From an uncultured Alphaproteobacteria bacterium (GTDB lineage: Bacteria; Pseudomonadota; Alphaproteobacteria; HIMB59; GCA-002718135): DNA of 64,000 nucleotides. The translations under genes and the position numbers were made by a program. Every line of letters begins with the position of its first letter. The stretch's first letter is position 1. Positions 46,703-56,277 of this stretch are shown one piece after another. Below the pieces are notes generated by a model. It did not search any database and was not told the origin of the DNA. It saw only the letters and a list, made by a program, of their open reading frames with translations. Location of the stretch: positions 69,227 to 133,226 of the forward strand of contig CACJPV010000003.1 of assembly GCA_902595425.1 (NCBI GenBank), written 5' to 3'.

Positions 46703-47390
46703 ATTTTTTAGATAGGTATTCATCTCTCTCTGTTAACCACTCAGAAGCAAACTCAACATCTTGCCATTCTTGAAACCAAGGACCGCCTCTTGTGTAATGA
46801 ACTGCATATGGGGTTCTGTTGTTGTGATTAGATGTCCAACCCTCAAGCCAGTTCCATCTTTCATCAAGAGAACCTATCTCACTATCGTCTAACCACTTAA
46901 ATTGATGTAAAAAAGCACCTGATTCACTATTGACTAAATCAATGCTAAGCATTTTATTTTTTGGATGTGCGCAATTAAAAAGAATAAAACTTGACCAATT
47001 TTTTCTTGGATAGATAGTTTGTTTTTGGCCATCCATCTTATGTTTTTCTTTAGGCGTATAATCATGTTTTACACAGTAAACCGCTTTTGAGTCATCAAGG
47101 TTTTCTGTAATTTTGGCTATATCATTTAAGAAAATAAAATCACAATCACAAAATATAGCCCATCCATTATATTTCATTAATGCAGGTACTAAAAATCTTG
47201 AATAAGTAAATTGGGTAGATGCTAAAGGATCTACATCTCTTCTGTAAAAATTTTTAGCTATAAGTTCATCTAACTTTAATGAAAAAACATTGACATTTAT
47301 TGAGGCTCTTTTCAATAATGAATATTTACAAACCCTGTAGGCTATATCTTCTTTTGAGTCATAACCAACAAAACAGTATAGAGTCTTCAT
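46692..47390 (-). CDS. GT8-like glycosyltransferase
   Basis: A 232-aa protein from the ATG at 47390 (KTLYCFVGYDSKEDIAYRVC), which lies 2 nt after the hemY stop; an upstream in-frame start would overlap hemY and is less likely. WAIFCDCDFIFLNDI supplies the D-x-D metal motif, and RDVDPLASTQFTYSRFLVPAL and SLDERWNWLEGW match DxD-type sugar transferases acting on short glycans. The donor and acceptor are unknown. It converges on the TPR-glycosyltransferase pair. Confidence 0.75.
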   Translation of the reverse strand: MKTLYCFVGYDSKEDIAYRVCKYSLLKRASINVNVFSLKLDELIAKNFYRRDVDPLASTQFTYSRFLVPALMKYNGWAIFCDCDFIFLNDIAKITENLDDSKAVYCVKHDYTPKEKHKMDGQKQTIYPRKNWSSFILFNCAHPKNKMLSIDLVNSESGAFLHQFKWLDDSEIGSLDERWNWLEGWTSNHNNRTPYAVHYTRGGPWFQEWQDVEFASEWLTERDEYLSKKFKL

Positions 47391-47392
47391 TA

Positions 47393-48688
47393 TTATATTG
47401 TACTTAACATTTTTGGTTGCCTCCATTCAAGAGAATTAAAATGGCCATGCTCAGAAAGAGCTGACCAGTTTTTTTGTGGATTATTTGTGATCTTACAAAC
47501 CCAATAGCAATCAAGTTCCGCATTGTTAGCTCTTAATTTCCACCCTTCACTTTTTTGAATATCGTTATGCTCACCTAATTCAATTTCAGACATAAAAAAA
47601 CAAATTTCTCTTGATGGGTTTGAACCAATTAATCCTTTTATTTGTTCTCGAGCTAAAGACCATTGATTTAAGTAGATTGCAAAATCTATTAAAAGTTTTT
47701 TTGATTCCTCGCTATGTTGGTTTTTAGAAATTATATTTTTAATAAAACTTATTTCATTAATCTTATTCTCTTTTAAAATCTCGGTGATTGATAATCTTAG
47801 AGCTGAACTTGGAATTTCATTCCAGTATTTTTTTAAAACTTTTTGAATTTTGTTTAATTGATTATTTTTAAATAAGATTTGTAGGTATAATTTAATATAA
47901 GGTGGAAAATATTTTCTCATTGAAATTGCTTTTTCAATTAGTCTTAAAGCTTCATTGACATCACTATCTTTTTTTATTTTTGCTATTTCAAATAAAGCGA
48001 TAGATTTATTTTCATTTGCTGTTTCTTTTTTAATAATTTTATTTGCATAGGCTTTGTCAGTTATAAATATTGCTTGATTCCAGTTTCTTGTTTTTGCAAT
48101 AATATTAATAAGCGTTTCATAAAGTTTATCAATTTTTGGATTTAGAGAAAATAATTTTTCTCCATAAATAAAAGCATGGTGATAATCCTGCTGATTTAAG
48201 CTTTGCTCCATTAAGCCTCTATATCCAAGTGTTTTAGTCTGGTTATTTTTAATCATTAAGTCGTAAATATTATTTAAATCATCAGATTTTTTTTCAACTT
48301 TTAATATTTCAGATTGCAATAGCAGGTTAAGACTCGTATCATCTTTTAACAAACCTTTCATTTTTTTTGCAGAAATTATAGCGCTTTTATTATCTTTATT
48401 TGATAAGGCAATCATAGCTTCAACAAAAAATTGGTATCCTTTTTTAGTTTTATTAAGCTTCTTTTCATGAGAATATTTTTGAAATGAAAATTTAGTTTTA
48501 AAATAAATAAAATTTAAAAAAATTATTATTATTATAAAAAAAATAGAGGCAATAACCAAAAAATTTGAACTAAAGGTGTATGTAAGATCACCAATGTCAA
48601 AAGAGACTAGAAAAGAATTAGAAACTAGATAAAGCACAATTGATAAATAGATTACTATTTGAAATAAAATAAATATGAATTTAAACAA
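47393..48688 (-). CDS. hemY: HemY-like membrane-anchored TPR protein
   Basis: A 431-aa protein with two N-terminal TM helices (residues 5-27 and 43-64) followed by TPR-like helical repeats. This is the architecture of HemY, associated with haem biosynthesis and recently with inner-membrane organisation. The C-terminal CYWVCKITNNPQKNWSALSEHG matches the conserved HemY end, where a W.C..C...Q..W pattern is usual. The start is TTG at 48688, 1 nt after the mic60-like stop. It is not the unrelated protoporphyrinogen oxidase of Gram-positives. Confidence 0.8.
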   Translation of the reverse strand: MFKFIFILFQIVIYLSIVLYLVSNSFLVSFDIGDLTYTFSSNFLVIASIFFIIIIIFLNFIYFKTKFSFQKYSHEKKLNKTKKGYQFFVEAMIALSNKDNKSAIISAKKMKGLLKDDTSLNLLLQSEILKVEKKSDDLNNIYDLMIKNNQTKTLGYRGLMEQSLNQQDYHHAFIYGEKLFSLNPKIDKLYETLINIIAKTRNWNQAIFITDKAYANKIIKKETANENKSIALFEIAKIKKDSDVNEALRLIEKAISMRKYFPPYIKLYLQILFKNNQLNKIQKVLKKYWNEIPSSALRLSITEILKENKINEISFIKNIISKNQHSEESKKLLIDFAIYLNQWSLAREQIKGLIGSNPSREICFFMSEIELGEHNDIQKSEGWKLRANNAELDCYWVCKITNNPQKNWSALSEHGHFNSLEWRQPKMLSTI

Positions 48689-48689
48689 C

Positions 48690-49574
48690 TTAACTTACCT
48701 TCTTAATGAGTTCCATAAACTCTATTGCAATCTTTATTTGTTCCAAAGAGACACTAAAAAAACTTTCATAATCTTTTAATTTAATTATTCGGTTATAAGA
48801 CTCACTATATTTTTTTTCTTCTATAAGTCTTTCTATTTGTTTTAGAATATATATATCATTGTTTTCAATATCATTATTATTTGAAGGTTTTATTTCAATA
48901 AAATTCATTAAGGATTTTTTAAAAAAACTACTTGAATATTGTGTGTGCTTTTCCTTTAAAAATATATCTGATTCTTTAGCAAAAATATTTTTGATAAAAC
49001 TATTTCCACGAAAATTATTCAACATTATTAAATTAATTTTTTCAAAAATATTTTCATTTTTTTCACCATTAAGATTTTTTAACAAACTCAATTCTTCAGT
49101 GTAATTTATATTATGCTCAAATTTACTAGTTATTAGCCTTGCCAATTCTTTCTTATTTTTTTCTAAAATAGTTGTTGTGAAATCTTTATTTTTTGTTTCT
49201 TTGGTTTTTGATAAGTCAATTGACTCTATTTTCTCAATATTTTTTGAAATTATGTTTAGTTCTAAATATAACTCTTGTATCTTTTCAGATAATAAAATTA
49301 ATTCATTTGAATAATTAATTTCATTATTGGTTTCTAAGGTTTCTTTTATCTCACTTAAAATTATATCGTTTGTTGAGATTTTAGTAACAATATTAGAAAT
49401 TTTTTTTGAATTTTCCTCAAGTTTAATCAATATATCTTCTTGCTCACTTTTTGAATTTTCCTGATTTTGAAAACTTATGAAAAAAAAATATCCAAGAACA
49501 ACTAAACATATCAAAAGAATAAAAGATGTGCTTAATTTTGAAAAAATATAGAAATATTCTAAGGTTTTTTTCAT
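48690..49574 (-). CDS. Mic60/mitofilin-like membrane protein
   Basis: A 294-aa protein with one N-terminal TM helix (residues 15-35) and a long predicted coiled coil (roughly 45-130), then a helical C-terminus. Sequence identity to mitofilin is not readable by eye. The call rests on architecture and on position between tsaD and hemY, where alphaproteobacteria keep hemC-hemD-mic60-hemY. Here hemC and hemD are missing from the locus. In other species Mic60 bends the inner membrane (family knowledge). Confidence 0.6.
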   Translation of the reverse strand: MKKTLEYFYIFSKLSTSFILLICLVVLGYFFFISFQNQENSKSEQEDILIKLEENSKKISNIVTKISTNDIILSEIKETLETNNEINYSNELILLSEKIQELYLELNIISKNIEKIESIDLSKTKETKNKDFTTTILEKNKKELARLITSKFEHNINYTEELSLLKNLNGEKNENIFEKINLIMLNNFRGNSFIKNIFAKESDIFLKEKHTQYSSSFFKKSLMNFIEIKPSNNNDIENNDIYILKQIERLIEEKKYSESYNRIIKLKDYESFFSVSLEQIKIAIEFMELIKKVS

Positions 49575-49620
49575 TAATGCTTTTTATCATTATTACCTAG
49601 TTGTTTAACAGAGGAAATTA

Positions 49621-50646
49621 ATGTACCAAAAAAATATGCTTGTATTTGCAGTAGAAACCTCATGTGATGAAACGTCTGTTTGTATTATGAATGAAGATAA
49701 AACCATCTTATCGCATATTGTTTATTCTCAAGAAATTCACAAAAAACACGGAGGGGTGGTTCCAGAGTTAGCATCAAGAGCTCATCTTGAAATTCTTCAG
49801 CATATTACAAAAGAAGCGCTTAAAGAATCAGGTGTAAAGCTAAACGATATAGACTTATTTGCTGCTACATGTGGGCCTGGACTAATTGGAGGCTTATTAA
49901 TAGGATCGACTTTTACAAAATCACTTTCAATTGGAAGTAATAAACCATTTGTTCCTATTAATCATTTAGAGGCTCATGTTCTATCAACATTTTATAACAA
50001 TAAGATTGCGTTACCACATTTGTCTTTGCTTGTAACAGGGGGGCATACTCAAATTTATAAGTTAGATAATATAAATGAAATAGAGCTTATCGGAGAAACA
50101 ATAGATGATGCTGTTGGGGAAGCTTTTGATAAAGTGGCTAAAATTTTAGGATTAAATTATCCTGGAGGCGCAGAGTTAGAAAGAAGGGCATTAAAAGGTA
50201 ATGAGGATAAATTTTCTTTACCTCAACCACTTATCAATGAGAACAATTTAAATTTTTCATTTTCAGGTCTTAAAACAGCAATAAATATTATAGCAAAAAA
50301 AAATCACATAAATGAAGAATTTGTTAATGATATGTCAGCCTCATTTCAAAAATGTATATCAGCAATCTTAGAAAAAAAATTGGAGAAGGCAATTAAATTG
50401 TTAAATACTTCTGATAAAAAATTTTTTGAACTTTCAATTGTTGGGGGGGTTGCAAACAATAAATATATCAGAACAAAATTAACTAGAGTTTGCAAAAGAA
50501 AGAATATGAATTTAGTACTTCCAATTAATGAAATGATGAGCGATAATGCTGCAATGATTGCTTGGGCATGTATTAATAAATTAGGCAAATCTAAAAAAAA
50601 TATATATTTTAGACCAAATCCAAGACTAAGTATTAAATATGATTGA
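49621..50646 (+). CDS. tsaD: tRNA N6-adenosine threonylcarbamoyltransferase
   Basis: Forms t6A37 in ANN-decoding tRNAs with TsaB/TsaE. It shows VFAVETSCDETSV at the N-terminus, NHLEAHVLST with the metal-binding His pair, SLLVTGGHTQIY, GEAFDKVAKILGL and NFSFSGLKTA. The length of 341 aa is normal. ATG codons lie at 49621 and 49636; the first is used here. It is divergent from the mic60-like gene. Confidence 0.96.
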   Translation: MYQKNMLVFAVETSCDETSVCIMNEDKTILSHIVYSQEIHKKHGGVVPELASRAHLEILQHITKEALKESGVKLNDIDLFAATCGPGLIGGLLIGSTFTKSLSIGSNKPFVPINHLEAHVLSTFYNNKIALPHLSLLVTGGHTQIYKLDNINEIELIGETIDDAVGEAFDKVAKILGLNYPGGAELERRALKGNEDKFSLPQPLINENNLNFSFSGLKTAINIIAKKNHINEEFVNDMSASFQKCISAILEKKLEKAIKLLNTSDKKFFELSIVGGVANNKYIRTKLTRVCKRKNMNLVLPINEMMSDNAAMIAWACINKLGKSKKNIYFRPNPRLSIKYD

Positions 50647-50872
50647 TTATCTTTTAGATAAAATAAAAAAAACAAAAATAACAGAAAAAATTTTAAAAAA
50701 CCCTTCTTTAAACTCTGTTCTAATTGAAATAAATGCAAATAGGGAAGAAGATAAAGAAATTTTAGAAATAATGAAAATTAATGGATTTAATTATGATATT
50801 AATCAAATTAAAAAATCTACTCGACTCAAGGGACGTCACAAAGGATATGCTGAATATATTTTCAAAAGATAA
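50639..50872 (+). CDS. unrecognised 77-aa protein between tsaD and EVE gene
   Basis: Not recognised. It is a Lys/Ile/Asn-rich, mostly helical-looking sequence ending RLKGRHKGYAEYIFKR. Its ATG overlaps the tsaD end by 8 nt and its stop is 5 nt before the EVE-domain gene, so it is well placed for coupled translation. In related bacteria gpsA and a YciI-like gene usually occupy this slot; I see no similarity to either. No cysteines or TM segment are present. Confidence 0.65.
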   Translation: MIDYLLDKIKKTKITEKILKNPSLNSVLIEINANREEDKEILEIMKINGFNYDINQIKKSTRLKGRHKGYAEYIFKR

Positions 50873-50877
50873 AATAT

Positions 50878-51288
50878 ATGATTAGTTATTGGCTTTTAAA
50901 ATCTGAACCATCAACTTGGTCATGGGATGATCAAGAAAAGGCTGGTACAGATATGTGGGATGGTGTTAGAAATTATCAGGCACGAAACAATCTAATGAAA
51001 ATGAAAAAAAAAGATCTTTGTTTTTTTTACCACTCTGTTTCTGAAAAAATGATTATTGGTATTGTTGAGGTTGTAAAAGAGCATTATCCAGACCCAACAG
51101 ATAAAACAGGTAGGTTTGTCGTAACAGATGTAAAAGCTAAAAAGAAACTAAAAAGAAGTGTTTCTCTTGAAGAAATAAAATCTTCACCAAAACTATCTAA
51201 TATACCATTAATCAAGCAGTCAAGATTATCGGTTATGCCTCTATCAAAAACAGAGTGGGAAACAATAATTAAAATTTCAGAAAAATAA
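50878..51288 (+). CDS. EVE-domain protein
   Basis: A 136-aa protein of the PUA-like EVE fold, which reads modified bases in nucleic acids. YWLLKSEPSTWSWDDQ, WDGVRNYQARNNL and CFFYHSV are the family signature with the aromatic cage region. Association with tsaD loci is conserved in alphaproteobacteria. It ends 77 nt before acsA. Confidence 0.9.
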   Translation: MISYWLLKSEPSTWSWDDQEKAGTDMWDGVRNYQARNNLMKMKKKDLCFFYHSVSEKMIIGIVEVVKEHYPDPTDKTGRFVVTDVKAKKKLKRSVSLEEIKSSPKLSNIPLIKQSRLSVMPLSKTEWETIIKISEK

Positions 51289-51365
51289 ATTAATATAAAA
51301 TAACTATTTTACTTAAAAAAAAATAAAATATTGAAATTTTGTTATTTTAAATTACTCTGCAGATC

Positions 51366-53288
51366 ATGGAAATAAAAGATAATTGGATAAAAGAAGCAAA
51401 AATTGACTCAAATGGTTATGAAAACAAATATAAAAAATCAATAGATGATAATGATAGTTTTTGGAATGAAGAAGGTGAAAGAATAGATTGGATAAAAAAA
51501 TATACCAAAATTAAGCAAATAAAATATTCAAAAGATGATGTGAATATTAAATGGTATTACGATGGAGTTCTTAATGTTTCCTATAACTGTATAGACAGAC
51601 ACGCAAAAGATGACCCTGATAAAATTGCAATAATATGGGAGGGTGATGACCCCAATGATGTTAAAAAAATTAGTTATAAAGAGCTGCTAACAAATGTCTC
51701 TAAAGCTGCAAATGTGCTTAAAAAATTGGGAGTAAAAAAGGGGGACAGAGTTACAATATATTTAACAATGATTCCGGAGCTTGCTTACATGATGCTTGCT
51801 TGTGCAAGAATTGGGGCAGTTCATTCAATTATTTTTGGAGGATTTTCTGCAGACTCTATATCGGGAAGAATTTTAGATTGTAAGTCAGAGTTTGTAATAA
51901 CGGCTGATGAGGGTATCAGAGGTGGAAAAAAAATACCTCTAAAGAAAATTATTGATACAGCTCTTTCCAACTGTCCTGATGTAAAAAAATGTTTAATCAT
52001 AAAAAGAACTGCGGGGGATGTAAATCTTGTTCAAGGTCGTGATGTTTTTTATGATGATGAAGTTGTGGGAGTTAAAGAAGTTTGTGAGCCAGAAAAAATG
52101 TCTGCAGAAGATCCTCTTTTTATTCTTTATACATCTGGCTCTACAGGTAAACCGAAAGGTGTTCTCCACACCTCAGGTGGATATTTGGTCTATGCATCTA
52201 TGACTCATGAATACATCTTTAACTACAAGAAAAATGATATCTATTGGTGCACAGCAGATATAGGGTGGGTTACAGGACATAGTTACATTATATACGGACC
52301 ATTAAGCAATGGTGCTACTACTTTGATGTTTGAGGGCGTTCCAAACTATCCTGATTTTTCAAGATTTTGGCAAATTGTCGATAAGCATGAGGTTAATATT
52401 TTTTATACAGCACCAACTGCAATCAGAGCGCTTATGCGAGAAGGCGATGATTATGTTAAAAAAACAAAAAGATCATCTTTAAAACTTTTAGGAACGGTTG
52501 GTGAACCAATCAATCCTGAAGCGTGGAAATGGTATTATGAAGTGGTGGGTAATTCTAATTCACCAATTGTTGACACATGGTGGCAAACCGAAACCGGAGG
52601 TATTTTAATTTCTCCTCAAACAGGAGCTATTAAACTTAAACCAGGTTCTGCATCCAAACCTTTTTATGGAATTGAACCAGTTATAGTAAACAAAGATGGT
52701 GAAGTGCTTGAAGGTGAGTGTGAAGGAATGTTGTGCATGAATAGATCGTGGCCAGGACAGATGAGAACTGTTTATGGTGATCATCAAAGATTTATAGATA
52801 CTTATTTTTCACAATTTGATGGTAAATATTTTACAGGAGATGGGTGCAAAAGAGATGCTGATGGATATTATTGGATAACAGGTAGGGTTGATGATGTAAT
52901 CATTGTTTCGGGTCACAATTTAGGTACTGCTGAGATTGAGAGTGCGTTTGTTAGTCATCCAAAAGTTTCTGAGGCAGCAGTGGTAGGATACCCACATCAA
53001 ATCAAAGGCAATGCTCTATATTGCTATGTTTCACTTAAAGCTGGGGAAGGTTATTCTGATGATCTTAAAGAAGAACTAAAACAAACTGTAAGAAAAAAAA
53101 TTGGACCTATCGCAACACCTGATTTGATACATTTTACGGCCGGGCTTCCAAAAACAAGGTCTGGTAAAATAATGAGAAGAATTCTCAGAAAAATAGCCGC
53201 AAATCAACATAATGAACTAGGAGATACAACCACATTAGCAGACCCGGGTGTTGTTGATGAGCTTGTAAAAAACAGATTAAATAAATAA
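51366..53288 (+). CDS. acsA: acetyl-CoA synthetase
   Basis: Activates acetate to acetyl-CoA through acetyl-AMP. It has [13 protein letters not shown] (P-loop), [33 protein letters not shown] and the acetylatable Lys in [15 protein letters not shown] near residue 605. The length of 640 aa is normal. It converges on tdk with 1 nt between stops, so no terminator is present. Confidence 0.97.
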   Translation: MEIKDNWIKEAKIDSNGYENKYKKSIDDNDSFWNEEGERIDWIKKYTKIKQIKYSKDDVNIKWYYDGVLNVSYNCIDRHAKDDPDKIAIIWEGDDPNDVKKISYKELLTNVSKAANVLKKLGVKKGDRVTIYLTMIPELAYMMLACARIGAVHSIIFGGFSADSISGRILDCKSEFVITADEGIRGGKKIPLKKIIDTALSNCPDVKKCLIIKRTAGDVNLVQGRDVFYDDEVVGVKEVCEPEKMSAEDPLFILYTSGSTGKPKGVLHTSGGYLVYASMTHEYIFNYKKNDIYWCTADIGWVTGHSYIIYGPLSNGATTLMFEGVPNYPDFSRFWQIVDKHEVNIFYTAPTAIRALMREGDDYVKKTKRSSLKLLGTVGEPINPEAWKWYYEVVGNSNSPIVDTWWQTETGGILISPQTGAIKLKPGSASKPFYGIEPVIVNKDGEVLEGECEGMLCMNRSWPGQMRTVYGDHQRFIDTYFSQFDGKYFTGDGCKRDADGYYWITGRVDDVIIVSGHNLGTAEIESAFVSHPKVSEAAVVGYPHQIKGNALYCYVSLKAGEGYSDDLKEELKQTVRKKIGPIATPDLIHFTAGLPKTRSGKIMRRILRKIAANQHNELGDTTTLADPGVVDELVKNRLNK

Positions 53289-53289
53289 A

Positions 53290-53841
53290 TTATCTAGGAG
53301 ACCAGTGTTTTAAGCAACGAGGTTCATAAATATTTGCTGCGCCTACCTGAGTTCTGCCTCCTCCTTCCTGTTTTCTGTATGTTTTAGTGGCTTCCATTCC
53401 ACAAACATTACAAAAACCATAAATCTTTAAAATTTTATCAGACAAACCTAAAATCATTGAAGATGTTTCCCAAGGTTTTCCTCTTGAATCCTGATCTAAA
53501 CCCGCACAAACAACGTCAATACCCTCATTTAATATTAATTCGATATTTTTAAGCGTATCAAGAGTATCTAAGAACTGTATTTCATCAACAAATACCATAT
53601 CAATGTTATCTTTTTTAAAAGAATATTTTTTTTTAACATCATCCCAATTCTGCATACTGAAGCACTCATGACTTAAGTCATTATGTGTTATAATTTTTGA
53701 TTCTGAATACCTGTTATCTAAGCTAGGCTTAATAACAACAATTTTCTTATTTTGATGATTTGCCCAGAGTATTCTTTTTAACAACTCGCTTGTTTTGCCT
53801 GCAAACATTGCTCCAACAATTGTTTCTAGCGACCCTCTCAT
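53290..53841 (-). CDS. tdk: thymidine kinase (type II)
   Basis: Salvages thymidine with ATP. The P-loop is VGAMFAGKTSELLKRI, FVDEIQF carries the catalytic Glu, and the lasso zinc site holds CNVCG near residue 143 and a late RCLKH. The length of 183 aa is normal. Its ATG overlaps the stop of the upstream GT9-like gene by one base (TAATG). Confidence 0.94.
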   Translation of the reverse strand: MRGSLETIVGAMFAGKTSELLKRILWANHQNKKIVVIKPSLDNRYSESKIITHNDLSHECFSMQNWDDVKKKYSFKKDNIDMVFVDEIQFLDTLDTLKNIELILNEGIDVVCAGLDQDSRGKPWETSSMILGLSDKILKIYGFCNVCGMEATKTYRKQEGGGRTQVGAANIYEPRCLKHWSPR

Positions 53842-55007
53842 TAATTTTCCTTTATGTTGTTTTTTATCAACTCAATCATAGTTTTTATTCTAATATTTTT
53901 AACACACCCAACAGGATTGAAATAAAATTTTGAATTTATATCTTTTTTGTCCCACCTTTGTAAACTTTTAAAGCTATCTAAAGATTTAATTTTTTCAAAA
54001 GACATTTTGTTTGTTTCGTAACAACCCACATTACCATTATAAGAAAACAAATCAACTAATCCACAAGGTCCATCACAATAATTTGATTTATAAATATTCT
54101 TAATAGTAAAAATATTTTTATAATTAGAAAGAACAATTTCACTGCCCACGCTGGTTTCAATAAAAAAACCTTTTTTGTTAAAAATTTTTGCAACGTGCAA
54201 GGGGCCTGAGTCAATAAAAATACCACACCATATTTTAGATATTTCCTCAATTAGTGATTCTGTGTTTTTTGGGTTAATAATAGAAATTTTTTTATTAATT
54301 TTTTTGTCTATAAGATATTTTGAATAACTAGAATTATCTATAATTATTTTAATTTTATACTGATCACTAAAAGTATCTATAATTTTATTTAATATAGAGT
54401 AAGGCATGCTTCTAATAGTTGATGTGGAAACTGGAAATATTGAAATTGTTTTTTTGTAATTATCTCTTTTTTTGTAATTACTTAATTTAAAATCAAGAAG
54501 CGGAACATTAAAATATTTAGAAATTTCCATAGCTATATTTGATCTTTTATATTTTTGAAATTTAAATGGCCCAACCTCTTTTGTTAGGTGAAATATTGTT
54601 TCGTAATTTTTAATTTGATCTTCAGAAATCAGAAGCGGGTAAACATTTTTAAATAAAAAAAATTCTTTAAAAACAAATGTATATTTACTGCAAAACGCTA
54701 TGCCAATGTCAAAAAATTTATTGCTTTTTATTAATGAATTAATAGCAATACTGTATTCTATTGCATCGCCTAGACCAAAATTTGGAGGCAAACACAATAA
54801 TATCTTTCTGCCTATTGCGTTAATACGCAATCTATTTTCTTGTTTTAGGAAACAAAAATTCTGATTTTTGTTTCTATTTTTTAATTCTTTCCATAAAGCT
54901 GTATCTTTAGAATAATATTTTTTATTTGGCTCAATTTTGTTAGACGAAAATATAAGTGGGTCTTTTAATAATGAAAAACTAAAAAAACCCATATGTATAT
55001 ATAACAT
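53841..55007 (-). CDS. GT9/heptosyltransferase-like protein
   Basis: Glycosyltransferase-like protein of about 388 aa. ILLCLPPNFGLGDAIEYSIAI matches the GxGD donor loop and GIFIDSGPLHVAKIFNKKGFFI the SGPxHxA motif of GT9 enzymes. A Cys-rich C-terminal tail follows (YCDGPCG, VGCYET, VGCVKN). An in-frame TTG at 55100 would add a hydrophobic helix, but that would lie inside the NusB-like start of divergent rsmB. I chose the ATG at 55007, 4 nt from the rsmB start. The sugar donor is unknown. Confidence 0.7.
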   Translation of the reverse strand: MLYIHMGFFSFSLLKDPLIFSSNKIEPNKKYYSKDTALWKELKNRNKNQNFCFLKQENRLRINAIGRKILLCLPPNFGLGDAIEYSIAINSLIKSNKFFDIGIAFCSKYTFVFKEFFLFKNVYPLLISEDQIKNYETIFHLTKEVGPFKFQKYKRSNIAMEISKYFNVPLLDFKLSNYKKRDNYKKTISIFPVSTSTIRSMPYSILNKIIDTFSDQYKIKIIIDNSSYSKYLIDKKINKKISIINPKNTESLIEEISKIWCGIFIDSGPLHVAKIFNKKGFFIETSVGSEIVLSNYKNIFTIKNIYKSNYCDGPCGLVDLFSYNGNVGCYETNKMSFEKIKSLDSFKSLQRWDKKDINSKFYFNPVGCVKNIRIKTMIELIKNNIKEN

Positions 55008-55011
55008 TATT

Positions 55012-56277
55012 ATGACAAAGAGCGTAAAAATAAGAAAGATAATTTTTGAAATTCTATACGAAATCTTTAAACGAAATAATAACTTTGAAGAAAGTTTCAA
55101 AAATAATACAAAAAATATTTCACTTAACTATCAAGAAACATCGATGATTTATAATATTGTTTTAAATAGTATGAGGAACAATTTTTTTATTGAAAGTATC
55201 TTAAATAAATATTTAAAAGAAAAAACTAGTTACAAAATTAAAATATTATTATTTTCTGCCATAACTCAAATTTTATATCTAGATTTCAAAGATTATGCTG
55301 TAACTAACGACACTGTTGAAGTTGCAAAAATTAAAAAACTTAACCCTGGATTAATTAACTCCTTACTAAAAAACATAATTAGAAACAGAGAATCAATAAA
55401 CAAAAGAGAAATACACAAATCATCAATTCCTATTTGGTTTTCAAAAGCTTTAAAAAAATTAAATATTGACTCGTATAGGTTTTTTAAAAATATATGTCAG
55501 GAGCCTTCATTGCATTTGGTTTTTAAAGACAAAAAATACACAAATTCATTTATAGAAAATTGTTTTAAAACAACTGAGGTTTCTATTTTTATAAAAAACA
55601 AAAAGAAAATTTTAGATATTGAAAATTTTCAAAAAGGAGAATGGTGGGTTCAAGATTTAGCATCAATGCTTCCTATTTATCTTTCTCCAGAGTTCAGGTC
55701 TAAAAATATTTTAGATATGTGTTCCGCTCCAGGTGGAAAAGCTTTTCAATTACTATCACTAAAAAACAACGTGGTTTTAAATGATAAAAGTTTAAAAAGA
55801 ATAAATCTGCTTAAAAAAAATTTAAAAAGATTAAAATTTGACTGTGAAATAACAAATGTTAACGCCTTAAATATTATGGAAGATAAAAAATTTGATGTTG
55901 TTATTTTAGACTCACCTTGCTCAGGCATTGGAACAGTTAGACGTAATCCTGAAATTTTTTTTAAACACAAACCACCCGATTTTACCTATTTAGTAAACTT
56001 ACAATTGAAATTGTTAAATAAGGCTTCTAGGCTTCTAAAAAGTGGTGGCGTGCTTACATACATGGTGTGCTCATTTATATTTGAAGAAACAAAGCTAATA
56101 AAAAATAAATTCTTAGACTCAAATCCTCAATTTACACAGTTTAAATTCGACCTTAACAATCAAGCAAGTTTTAAAAAGTTTGTAGACTCAGATGGTGATT
56201 TCTACTGTATTCCTACTAAATACAAAAACTATATGATTGATGGTTTTTATGCAGTAAAATTTATAAAAAATGATTAA
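55012..56277 (+). CDS. rsmB: 16S rRNA (cytosine-967-C5)-methyltransferase
   Basis: Methylates C967 of 16S rRNA. Residues 1 to about 130 are the NusB-like RNA-binding domain (KIRKIIFEILYEIFKRNNNFEESF). The Rossmann methyltransferase follows with LDMCSAPGGKAFQLLSL, LDSPCSGIGTVRRNPE carrying the PC motif, and TYMVCSFIFEE carrying the second catalytic Cys. The start is the ATG at 55012; the open frame upstream has no family similarity. The length is 421 aa. It is followed by the heparinase-like gene and purH, a conserved alphaproteobacterial order. Confidence 0.93.
   Translation: MTKSVKIRKIIFEILYEIFKRNNNFEESFKNNTKNISLNYQETSMIYNIVLNSMRNNFFIESILNKYLKEKTSYKIKILLFSAITQILYLDFKDYAVTNDTVEVAKIKKLNPGLINSLLKNIIRNRESINKREIHKSSIPIWFSKALKKLNIDSYRFFKNICQEPSLHLVFKDKKYTNSFIENCFKTTEVSIFIKNKKKILDIENFQKGEWWVQDLASMLPIYLSPEFRSKNILDMCSAPGGKAFQLLSLKNNVVLNDKSLKRINLLKKNLKRLKFDCEITNVNALNIMEDKKFDVVILDSPCSGIGTVRRNPEIFFKHKPPDFTYLVNLQLKLLNKASRLLKSGGVLTYMVCSFIFEETKLIKNKFLDSNPQFTQFKFDLNNQASFKKFVDSDGDFYCIPTKYKNYMIDGFYAVKFIKND

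Noticed and set aside
54937..55011. Upstream extension of rsmB
   Set aside because: The added residues have no RsmB similarity and overlap the divergent gene.
55008..55100. N-terminal extension of the GT9-like gene adding a TM helix
   Set aside because: It uses a TTG start and lies antisense to the NusB-like domain of rsmB, which has clear family character.
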